DNA of 6,750 nt from the NCBI GenBank assembly GCA_017965685.1, contig JAGCPM010000248.1, positions 1 through 6,750 on the forward strand, in the 5' to 3' direction. The DNA comes from Kiritimatiellia bacterium. Its GTDB lineage: Bacteria > Verrucomicrobiota > Kiritimatiellia > RFP12 > UBA1067. The notes beneath the pieces were generated by a model, which had not been told where the DNA came from, made no database searches, and saw only the letters and a list, made by a program, of their open reading frames with translations. Made by a program: the position numbers and the translations under genes. Every line of letters starts with the position of its first letter. Positions within the stretch are counted from its first letter, which is position 1. This document shows positions 1 to 4,853 of the stretch, one piece after another.

Positions 1-122
1 AGCGGACCGTAGTCCCAGAATCCCGGCATTCCGCCGTATATCTCCGACGAGTGGTAGATGAATCCCCTGCGCTTGCAGAGCGCCGAGAGCGCATCGAGGG
101 AGGATTTGTTTTCTTCAGCCAT
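1..122 (-). CDS. glyQS: Glycine--tRNA ligase, single-chain (alpha2) type, N-terminal fragment
   Basis: Charges tRNA-Gly with glycine in the cytoplasm (class II aminoacyl-tRNA synthetase). Only the first 40 codons are in the window; the gene runs off the left edge. The translation begins [15 protein letters not shown] and continues with a CKRRGFIY segment (residues 16-23), SSEIYGG (25-31) and GFWDYGP (34-40). That is the hallmark N-terminus of the single-polypeptide GlyRS found in Thermus, mycobacteria and eukaryotes, not the separate alpha and beta subunits of E. coli. The start is fixed by a strong Shine-Dalgarno AGGAAGG at 134-128, five bases before the ATG. This site overlaps the TAG stop of the preceding gene (TAGGAAGG), so the 10-base gap implies co-transcription and probably coupled translation. 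It is the third gene of the serC operon. The family call rests on recognising the motif by eye. Confidence 0.93.
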   Translation of the reverse strand, partial: MAEENKSSLDALSALCKRRGFIYHSSEIYGGMPGFWDYGP

Positions 123-132
123 TTTTGCCTTC

Positions 133-1620
133 CTAAGCCTTTCTGGTGAATCCGGCGGCCCTTTTCATCGAGAACTTCATCGGGCGGTTGACCGCCCATC
201 CGGACGCGTTGAGTATGGCCCCGATGTCGCGCTGCCTGAGCTTGAACCACGTGAGTATCACGCTCGGCAGGGAAACGGCGAGTATGACCGCGAGTATCGA
301 GACCGCGACCTGCAGGGCGGTCATGCCCTTCACGCTGGCCGCTATCGCCGCGACCGCCGTTCCGGCCATGCCTACCCCGATGCCAATGGCGGCCACGCTG
401 GAGGCCATCGCCGCCCCGCCCGCCTGGCCGCCGTTCTGCACTCCTGCCTCGACCTGCTTCTGCACGGCGGCCTGCCTGTCGCCGAGGAACTTCTTCACCG
501 ACGAGGCAAGTCCCTCGCCGAGTTTCCTCCAAGGCGCCCAGAACGCCTCCGAGAGCGATACCTGGCTCTCGACAACCTTCGTGACGGTCGCCTCCCAGTC
601 CTTTCCGTCGCGGTCGTAGAAGACTCCGTTCCTGCCCGCGTAGAGCCGGCCGATCGCGCCGGCCGTGACGACCGCGCAGACGGACCGCGTCGCGCTTTCC
701 GAAGGGCGCGAGAGCTTGAGGTATATCACGCAGCACTTCGACTTCTCCGCGAGCGCGGAATGCGCAGCCTCGCTGTCGACATGGAAGCAGAGGTTCATTT
801 CCTTGGAGTCGATCCTCAGGACCCCCGTCTGGAATATCGCCATGTCGTTCTCGTCGTAGAGCCGCTTCATGTTCACGAAGTTCTCGAGGAACTCCAGAAG
901 GTGCATCTTGTACCTTAGAGCCTTCTCCTCCTCCTCGAGCGCGCCGATGACGCCGGCGTTCATGACCGGCTTCGCCGCAGTCCACGCCCTGTAGGGTGCG
1001 AACGCGGACTTGATCTTCTTCCACGCAAGGCGGTCGAGCGTCTTCGCGTCCGCGCCGAGGATGGGCTTCGCGCACTTCTCCGCGAAGGCGAGTATAGCCT
1101 CGACGTGCTTCGGGTTGAGGTGCTCCTTCGCGAGCGGCAGAACCTTGTCGGCATCCTCCGTCACGAGCGGCATGTCCTCCGGCGGCGTGAAGAAAGCGTC
1201 TATCGTCTGCTCTACGTCCGCAAGCGCGCCGTTCGCCTCGGCGGTTTTGTCGCCGAGCGGCGAAACGGCCTTGTCCCTGCCTTTCGCCTCCCAGTCCGCG
1301 AGCGCCTTCTTGTCCGCCTCAGAAGGCTCGACCTTCGCGAGGTCGCTTTCCTTCTCCATTATCTCTGCGAGCTTCTTTGCATCGTCTTCGCACGGCTTGA
1401 AGAGTTCGTCGAGGTCCACGCCGCGCTTGACGAGAAAGTCAATCGCGGCCAGGACCTCCGGAGTCCTTATGCGCCCGTCGCCGTCGGAATCCATCAGCTT
1501 CAGCATGCGGCCGTCGAACCGCACGCCCTTTACTGGCATGGACAGCGCGAACCATTTCTTGCGGTCGATTTCCGCAAGTTTCGCTATGTCCTCGCCCTTC
1601 TTGAATTCGATGACCGACAT
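133..1620 (-). CDS. Uncharacterised EF-hand protein with two C-terminal membrane segments
   Basis: A 495-residue protein whose function I do not recognise. Residues 44-55 form a canonical calcium-binding EF-hand loop ([13 protein letters not shown]44, D46, D48, G49, I51, E55), in a conserved-looking block that starts near W23 ([15 protein letters not shown]). Only one loop is visible, so a pair would need a partner protein or a degenerate second hand. Residues 70-260 are charged and mostly helical. A segment at 327-342 ([16 protein letters not shown]) looks like a family signature. Residues about 404-430 (Gly/Ala-rich) and 434-458 are two likely membrane spans, followed by a basic tail with [15 protein letters not shown] (464-478). 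There is no signal peptide, so most of the protein is probably cytoplasmic and anchored at its C-terminus. The ATG lies 4 bases after the serC stop with a weak ribosome site (GGGTG), which suggests translational coupling; the stop overlaps the glyQS ribosome site. A membrane-associated calcium-responsive role is inference only. Confidence 0.88.
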   Translation of the reverse strand: MSVIEFKKGEDIAKLAEIDRKKWFALSMPVKGVRFDGRMLKLMDSDGDGRIRTPEVLAAIDFLVKRGVDLDELFKPCEDDAKKLAEIMEKESDLAKVEPSEADKKALADWEAKGRDKAVSPLGDKTAEANGALADVEQTIDAFFTPPEDMPLVTEDADKVLPLAKEHLNPKHVEAILAFAEKCAKPILGADAKTLDRLAWKKIKSAFAPYRAWTAAKPVMNAGVIGALEEEEKALRYKMHLLEFLENFVNMKRLYDENDMAIFQTGVLRIDSKEMNLCFHVDSEAAHSALAEKSKCCVIYLKLSRPSESATRSVCAVVTAGAIGRLYAGRNGVFYDRDGKDWEATVTKVVESQVSLSEAFWAPWRKLGEGLASSVKKFLGDRQAAVQKQVEAGVQNGGQAGGAAMASSVAAIGIGVGMAGTAVAAIAASVKGMTALQVAVSILAVILAVSLPSVILTWFKLRQRDIGAILNASGWAVNRPMKFSMKRAAGFTRKA

Positions 1621-1624
1621 GGCA

Positions 1625-2716
1625 TCACCCGTTCTTCTTTTCGAAATCCTTCATGAATTCTACCAGAGCGTCGACGCCGGCCATCGGGAACGCGTTGTAG
1701 ATAGTCGCGCGGATGCCGCCCACGGACCTGTGGCCCTTGAGCGAGCTCATGCCGAGCGCCTTCGCGTCTGCCACGAATTTGGCCTCGAGCTCTTCGGTTG
1801 GCAGGCGGAAGGTGACGTTCATGTTCGACCTGTACTCCTTCAGCGCCGTTCCGCGGTAGAACTCCGTCGAATCGATCGCGTCGTATATCTTTTTCGCCTT
1901 CGCGTCGTTGAGCGCGAAGAGATTGGCCTTGCCCGTCTTCTTCACCCACTTCATAACCTCGCCGAAGACGTATATGGAGAAAGTGGGCGGGGTGTTGTAG
2001 AGCGAATTGTTGTCCACATGCGTCCTGTACTGGAGGAGAGTGGGTATCTTGTCGTTGCCCTTGGCGGCGAGTTCCTTCTTTATCGCCACGACAGCCATCC
2101 CGGAAGGTCCGAGATTCTTCTGCGCACCCGCGTAGAAGAGGTCGAATTTCGTGAAGTCGCGGTCGATGCCGAGTATGTCGGACGACATGTCCGCGAAGAG
2201 AGGAACATTCACCTCCGGCAACTTCTTGAGCTGCACGCCGGAAATCGTCTCGTTGGTGCAGATGTGCGCGTATTTCGCGCCCTCCGTGAATTTCCACTCG
2301 CCGTCCGCCGGCATGCGGGTCGGGATGTCCTTCGCGCAGTTGGCGACGGTGTTCACGCTCGCGCCCCTCAGGGCGGCGACTTTCTGCGCCTCCTTGAGCG
2401 CCTTGCCGGACCACGTTCCCATGTTCGCGTAGTCGGCCGTGTCGCCCGCCTCGAGGAAGTTCATCGGGATCATTGCGAACTGCATCGATCCGCCGCCCTG
2501 CACGAACACGACCTCGTAGTCGTCGCCTATTCCGCAGAGCTCTTTGAAGTTCGCGATCGCCTCCGCGTGGATCGCGTCGTAGTCCTTGCCGCGATGGCTC
2601 ATCTCCATCACCGACATTCCCGTGCCCTTGTAGTCAACGAGGTCCGCCTGGACCTGCTGCAATACTTCCAGCGGCAGCGTCGCGGGACCTGCCGAGAAGT
2701 TGTATGCTCTTGCCAT
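1625..2716 (-). CDS. serC: Phosphoserine aminotransferase
   Basis: Converts 3-phosphohydroxypyruvate and glutamate to O-phospho-L-serine and 2-oxoglutarate (EC 2.6.1.52), the second step of serine synthesis. The family enzyme usually also acts on the pyridoxal phosphate biosynthesis intermediate 3-hydroxy-4-phosphohydroxybutanoate-derived ketoacid. The 363 residues match the usual family length, so the gene looks intact. Visible motifs: FSAGPATLP at 7-15; S40-H41-R42 of the substrate pocket; GGGSMQF at 74-80, which holds the cofactor phosphate; W102, which stacks on the pyridine ring; T154; D176, which contacts the pyridine nitrogen; YAGAQKNLGP at 195-204 with K200 as the Schiff-base lysine; and GHRSVGGIRA at 328-337 with R336 for the substrate carboxylate. 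Residue roles are by analogy with E. coli SerC. The start follows GAAAGG with about 10 bases of spacing. It is the first gene of the operon, driven by the promoter at 2826-2797; no other serine-pathway gene is in view. Confidence 0.97.
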   Translation of the reverse strand: MARAYNFSAGPATLPLEVLQQVQADLVDYKGTGMSVMEMSHRGKDYDAIHAEAIANFKELCGIGDDYEVVFVQGGGSMQFAMIPMNFLEAGDTADYANMGTWSGKALKEAQKVAALRGASVNTVANCAKDIPTRMPADGEWKFTEGAKYAHICTNETISGVQLKKLPEVNVPLFADMSSDILGIDRDFTKFDLFYAGAQKNLGPSGMAVVAIKKELAAKGNDKIPTLLQYRTHVDNNSLYNTPPTFSIYVFGEVMKWVKKTGKANLFALNDAKAKKIYDAIDSTEFYRGTALKEYRSNMNVTFRLPTEELEAKFVADAKALGMSSLKGHRSVGGIRATIYNAFPMAGVDALVEFMKDFEKKNG

Positions 2717-2796
2717 TTTCTTCTTGCCTTTCTGTTAGAGTTTATCTGGTTGTTGTTTGTCCGCCATCAGAGATTATCGGTCAAGCGGATTTGAAT

Positions 2797-2826
2797 AGTA
2801 TACCATATTTCACTCCCCAGCGTCAA
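2797..2826 (-). promoter_or_regulatory. Sigma70-type promoter of the serC operon
   Basis: On the minus strand a -35 box TTGACG (2826-2821) is followed by an 18-bp spacer and a -10 box TATACT (2802-2797), with an extended -10 TG at 2805-2804. Transcription would start near 2790, giving a leader of about 75 bases before the serC ATG. No riboswitch, attenuator or serine-rich leader peptide is visible in that leader. The 10-mer ATGGTATACT is repeated exactly at the promoter of the GH67-like gene (4508-4499). Confidence 0.75.
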
Positions 2827-3042
2827 ACGCGGAGAGGGCAAGGCCATCGCAAAGCCGTCGGCATCCATGCCGGCGTGGAAGTTGTTTTTCTCCGGCAGGT
2901 AAACGCCCTCTGTCTAGGCACTCTTTGCGACCATGCGATGCCTGGGCTGTATCGTCATTTTGCAGGGTAAACCGCCGGGAAAGTGGCGAAAAAGCGTAGG
3001 CCCATCGCGCTATCCGGGGACAGTCCCTTCCGGGCTACCGAA
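2827..3042 (-). other. Intergenic stretch between the GH67-like remnant and the serC promoter
   Basis: I see no gene supported by a start, a ribosome site and coherent protein features. Two weak structures are visible. One is a short inverted repeat CGGCAT-CC-ATGCCG at 2859-2872. The other is an imperfect hairpin around 3033-3012 (GGGA-CTG-TCCC with CCG/CGG flanks), followed about 20 bases later on the minus strand by TTTTT at 2993-2989; it might end transcription of the GH67-like remnant but is not a convincing terminator. A minus-strand frame is open from 2913 into the serC leader (stop at 2769-2767). It reads with plausible amino-acid composition (NNFHAGMDADGFAMALP) but has no ribosome site and contains the serC promoter. 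Confidence 0.5.
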
Positions 3043-3564
3043 TCATAGCGAGTTGCGGGCCTTGTCCACCTCGGCGTCCATGCCGGGGGCGGGGTCGATC
3101 GAGTTGCGATCCTGCGAAATGTGGTACTCGGCGAAATGCCCGTCGAAAAGTGTCGCGCACTGAGGATCGGCGGCAAGCGCGCGGTAGTCGCGCCATGCCT
3201 CGTCGTAGCGCTTGATGGCGGCGGCGATTTCCTTTTCGTCAGTTTTGCCAATCAACTCGCGCTGCCGCATAAGGAGCATCGCCGTCCACCCCGCCTCGTA
3301 GATGCGGTAGAGGTGAAGTCCGTAGCGCGACGATACGCGCACGTACGACTCGGCGCCCTTGTCCGCGATCTTGACCGAATCGGCAAGCCTCACGATCTCG
3401 CGCCACCTCCCGACCGCCGCGCGGCGGTTGGCGAGTGACGCGGCGACCTTGCCCTCCTTCACAAGCCTGTTCGCATCCGCGTCAAGCTCCGGATCGCCGA
3501 AGCCGCCGACGAAGTGGTCGCGCGTCCAGCAAGCCGTCAGCTTCTCGTCCGGCATGTAGCCCAT
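3043..3564 (-). CDS. Rear open part of the GH67-like gene: C-terminal helical domain
   Basis: A 173-residue open stretch in the same frame as the previous entry, beginning at an internal ATG (MGYMPDEK) 18 bases after the amber codon. The sequence is helical and rich in Trp, Arg and Tyr (WTRDHF at 14-19, RWREIV about 53-58, a GLHLYRIYEAGW segment about 83-94). This fits the C-terminal helical domain that supports dimerisation in GH67 enzymes. The only ribosome-site-like sequence is AGGCGG ending 11 bases before the ATG, so independent initiation is doubtful. It contains none of the catalytic residues. It is best read as the stranded tail of the broken gene rather than a gene of its own. Confidence 0.4.
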   Translation of the reverse strand: MGYMPDEKLTACWTRDHFVGGFGDPELDADANRLVKEGKVAASLANRRAAVGRWREIVRLADSVKIADKGAESYVRVSSRYGLHLYRIYEAGWTAMLLMRQRELIGKTDEKEIAAAIKRYDEAWRDYRALAADPQCATLFDGHFAEYHISQDRNSIDPAPGMDAEVDKARNSL

Positions 3565-3575
3565 GCCGCGGATGA

Positions 3576-3587
3576 CCGCCTAGGCGG
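3576..3587. other. Perfect 12-bp palindrome containing the amber stop
   Basis: CCGCCTAGGCGG is perfectly palindromic, and its central CTAG supplies the in-frame TAG (3582-3580) that interrupts the GH67-like gene. A single G-to-T change from GCC GAG GCG would create both the stop and the palindrome. The ancestral codon is inferred. Confidence 0.7.
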
Positions 3588-4470
3588 AAAGAACCGCAAG
3601 CTTGCGGAACGCCTCGCGCGATTCCGGCGCTACGCCTATGCGGTCCATGAATTTCCCGAACGCCGCCTCTTCACCCGCCTCTGGATGGTTCGCCCACTCG
3701 GTCATCACAAAGGCGTTCATCGCGCACCAGAGTTCGTTCTTGAGGTACGGACCCTCCCAGCCGCCGCCGCGGCTCCACGTCCAGACGCCCGCGAAGCGGC
3801 TGTCCTTCAGAAGCTCCCCAAGGCCCTGAATGCCGGGACACGCGGCATTTTCCTCGAATCCCTCGACAACCCCCTTGACGACGTAGTTCGGATATGCGCC
3901 CTTGCCCTCGTACTCGCGCTGGCACTGCACCTCGACTATCTGCTTGTGCTTTCCTATCCCGAGCGTCGGATTGAACGGCACGTACCGCAGATAGTCGCCA
4001 GCCGTGTGCTTGATGGAAAGGAAAAGTTTTTCGTGCGGCTCCACCTGGCCCGTGATGGCGAGGTAGAGGTCCGGGCGTATGTGGAAGCGGCGGAAGTCCC
4101 AGGTACGGTAGAAGACCTTCTTGCCGCCCTTGACGCATATCTCCTCGCGGAGAAGATTCATCAGCTTCGCGTGCGTATCGACGAAGCCGTCAAGAGGCTT
4201 GCGGAAATCTAGCGGCGTATTGCCGCCGTGGTACGGCACGTTGTGCGAATACATCTCTCCCGTTCGGATCACGTAGCCATCGACGGACGGGATGCGCCGC
4301 AGCATTTCCCTTATCATCAGCCGGTGGATTTCCCACGTCTTCTCGCGCTCGAACTGCATGGCAAGATTGTACATTTTTGTCATTACAGCAGGAAAGCTCT
4401 GCAATCCTTCGTTCATTAGCGATTGCATTATTTCGGAAATTATGGTATCATTCATCTCTGTCGTATTCAT
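3580..4470 (-). CDS. Front open part of the GH67-like gene: second half of the catalytic barrel
   Basis: A 296-residue open stretch. Candidate catalytic residues by alignment from memory with Cellvibrio GlcA67A are all retained: E72 in RTGE (acid, E292 there), D159 in HTAGDY (D365) and E186 in VQCQREYEG (E393). The D-to-E spacing of 27 agrees with 28 in the family. R285 lies in the SREA motif (284-287). There is no signal peptide. The first 40 or so residues are Met/Asn/Ile-rich, coded by clearly more AT-rich DNA than the rest, and lack family similarity up to about residue 25, so this start looks newly acquired. AAGGAG lies 4 bases before the ATG, and the promoter at 4527-4499 is just upstream. 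If translated, the product would lack half a barrel and probably not fold as an active enzyme. Confidence 0.6.
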   Translation of the reverse strand: MNTTEMNDTIISEIMQSLMNEGLQSFPAVMTKMYNLAMQFEREKTWEIHRLMIREMLRRIPSVDGYVIRTGEMYSHNVPYHGGNTPLDFRKPLDGFVDTHAKLMNLLREEICVKGGKKVFYRTWDFRRFHIRPDLYLAITGQVEPHEKLFLSIKHTAGDYLRYVPFNPTLGIGKHKQIVEVQCQREYEGKGAYPNYVVKGVVEGFEENAACPGIQGLGELLKDSRFAGVWTWSRGGGWEGPYLKNELWCAMNAFVMTEWANHPEAGEEAAFGKFMDRIGVAPESREAFRKLAVLSA

Positions 4471-4489
4471 AGTACTCCTTTTTGTCTGG

Positions 4490-4576
4490 TTAACTTAAAG
4501 TATACCATGAGTCGGCGCGGACTACAACCCCTCGGGGTTGTAGTCTCTTTCCTTTTGAAAGTAGAAGTCCTTTCAT
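4490..4576 (-). CDS. Possible 28-residue leader peptide upstream of the GH67-like gene
   Basis: A short frame begins MKGLLLSKGKRL and ends DSWYTLS with a TAA 19 bases before the GH67-like ATG. Its start has AAGGA six bases upstream, a respectable ribosome site, and a promoter-like TATACT lies about 33 bases further up. The frame reads straight through the 12-bp inverted repeat and the -10 box of the downstream promoter, so much of its sequence is dictated by those elements. It has no hydrophobic segment, cysteine or recognisable domain. It could be a regulatory leader ORF, or simply an open frame by chance. No homologue is known to me. Confidence 0.25.
   Translation of the reverse strand: MKGLLLSKGKRLQPRGVVVRADSWYTLS
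4499..4527 (-). promoter_or_regulatory. Promoter of the GH67-like gene (extended -10)
   Basis: On the minus strand a -35 box TTGTAG (4527-4522) is followed by a 17-bp spacer and TATACT (4504-4499), with the extended -10 TG at 4507-4506. The predicted start near 4492 leaves a leader of about 22 bases carrying AAGGAG. The -35 box sits inside one arm of the inverted repeat at 4520-4545, so a protein bound to that dyad would be placed to block or recruit RNA polymerase. Confidence 0.65.
4520..4545. repeat. 12-bp perfect inverted repeat, candidate operator
   Basis: The arms GACTACAACCCC (4520-4531) and GGGGTTGTAGTC (4534-4545) are exact reverse complements with two bases between them. The right-hand part on the minus strand contains the -35 box of the promoter above. 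As RNA, either strand would form a very stable hairpin. On the plus strand it is followed by a pyrimidine-rich TCTTTCCTTTT and could act as a terminator, but nothing is transcribed toward it on that strand. On the minus strand no U-run follows. An operator, or a copy of a dispersed palindromic element, are the two readings I favour. Confidence 0.6.
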
Positions 4577-4608
4577 CTTCTTTCCTTAGAAATCAATTTA
4601 CAGAAAGA

Positions 4609-4635
4609 AGTATACACTATCATATTTCTCATCAA
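4609..4635 (-). promoter_or_regulatory. Weak second promoter-like site upstream of the inverted repeat
   Basis: TATACT (4614-4609) on the minus strand has a TTGATG (4635-4630) upstream with a short 15-bp spacer, in AT-rich DNA directly after the terminator. It would start transcription near 4602, ahead of the possible leader ORF. The spacing is below the optimum, so this is tentative. Confidence 0.3.
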
Positions 4636-4659
4636 AAAGCGGCAATTAGGCGTTGCCGC
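4634..4659 (-). terminator. Intrinsic terminator of the 623-residue/29-residue operon
   Basis: On the minus strand the stem GCGGCAA (4659-4653), a 7-base loop, and TTGCCGC (4645-4639) are followed immediately by TTTTT (4638-4634). The stem is perfect over 7 bp. It lies about 105 bases after the stop of the small ORF and cleanly separates that operon from the GH67-like region. Confidence 0.85.
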
Positions 4660-4682
4660 ATGCTGCAAAAAAAGTAATAATT

Positions 4683-4714
4683 CCCAATATCAATCGGGGA
4701 GTGTCCCTCTTGGG
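4683..4714 (-). other. Possible stem-loop in the 3' untranslated region
   Basis: On the minus strand CCCAA (4714-4710) can pair with TTGGG (4687-4683), enclosing a small GGGA-CAC-TCCC hairpin (4707-4697). It sits between the small ORF and the terminator, with a T7 run 14 bases further on (4672-4666). It could protect the 3' end or act as an auxiliary terminator. The stems are short, so confidence is low. Confidence 0.25.
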
Positions 4715-4763
4715 TTTTATATTGATCTGAAAACCGTGTGACGTTCCAGCGAATGTGCATGCT

Positions 4764-4853
4764 CTAATCCGACTTGCTGCGCTCTGCCATAAAGCTACGA
4801 ACAGTCCAGGCACCCAAGGCGGCCATGACAATCAGGAATATTGCTGGTTTCAT
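4764..4853 (-). CDS. 29-residue small membrane or signal-like protein, ATGA-coupled to the upstream gene
   Basis: The ATG overlaps the TGA of the 623-residue gene (ATGA at 4853-4850). It is preceded by a near-ideal ribosome site, AAGGAGG, four bases upstream; the same bases encode the KKED end of the larger protein. The product starts MKPAIFLIVMAALGAW, has a hydrophobic stretch at residues 4-18 and ends in a charged tail, MAERSKSD. It is therefore a single short membrane span or an uncleaved signal sequence, and probably sits in the inner membrane with its tail exposed. Its position suggests it acts with the secreted 623-residue protein. It could instead be the stump of a longer gene whose body has been lost. 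I recognise no family. The strong coupling signals are the main support. Confidence 0.6.
   Translation of the reverse strand: MKPAIFLIVMAALGAWTVRSFMAERSKSD

Larger units (their letters stand above)
3043..4470 (-). pseudogene. GH67-like (alpha-glucuronidase family) glycosidase, 5'-truncated and split by an amber codon
   Basis: The two open stretches described in the next two entries are in the same frame. They are separated only by a TAG at 3582-3580 and five further codons, so they are one gene of about 475 codons with a premature stop. Blocks matching GH67 in order are: the acid-glutamate block (IPSVDGYVIRTGE), VFYRTWDF (compare VMWRAF), the block containing the two catalytic carboxylates, the FAGVWTWSRGG region, and SREA just before the stop. 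GH67 enzymes are about 650-730 residues; this product starts at roughly residue 230-250 of the family, so the N-terminal beta domain and first barrel strands are missing. No trace of them is visible in the AT-rich sequence upstream. Family members remove 4-O-methylglucuronic acid from xylan-derived oligosaccharides; a substrate here is inference. It is most likely a decaying gene, though its promoter and ribosome site look sound. The alternative is a consensus error at the TAG. Confidence 0.75.

Noticed and set aside
1584..2414. A 276-codon minus-strand frame inside serC
   Set aside because: It is an alternative frame of serC with an Arg/Gly/Glu-rich shadow composition and no ribosome site; serC has all its catalytic motifs.
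2735..2767. A 10-residue upstream ORF in the serC leader
   Set aside because: There is no Shine-Dalgarno sequence and no serine or glycine codons, so it does not look like an attenuator leader peptide.
1010..2794. A 594-codon open frame on the plus strand
   Set aside because: It lies opposite serC and the EF-hand gene, both strongly supported. Its translation is low-complexity Arg/Val/Leu/His-rich sequence typical of the antisense of GC-rich coding DNA.
2767..2868. A 33-codon ORF starting at the ATG at 2868
   Set aside because: It has no ribosome site and contains the -35 and -10 boxes of the serC promoter.
3580..3582. Amber codon as pyrrolysine or a reassigned sense codon
   Set aside because: The protein is not a methylamine methyltransferase, no recoding machinery is visible, and the EF-hand gene appears to use TAG as a normal stop.
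4520..4560. The inverted repeat as a plus-strand terminator
   Set aside because: The T-rich tail is on the plus strand, but no plus-strand gene precedes it; the minus-strand operon already has a better terminator at 4659-4634.
4646..4831. A 61-codon minus-strand frame overlapping the 29-residue ORF
   Set aside because: It starts inside the small ORF in another frame, has no ribosome site and ends within the terminator stem-loop.
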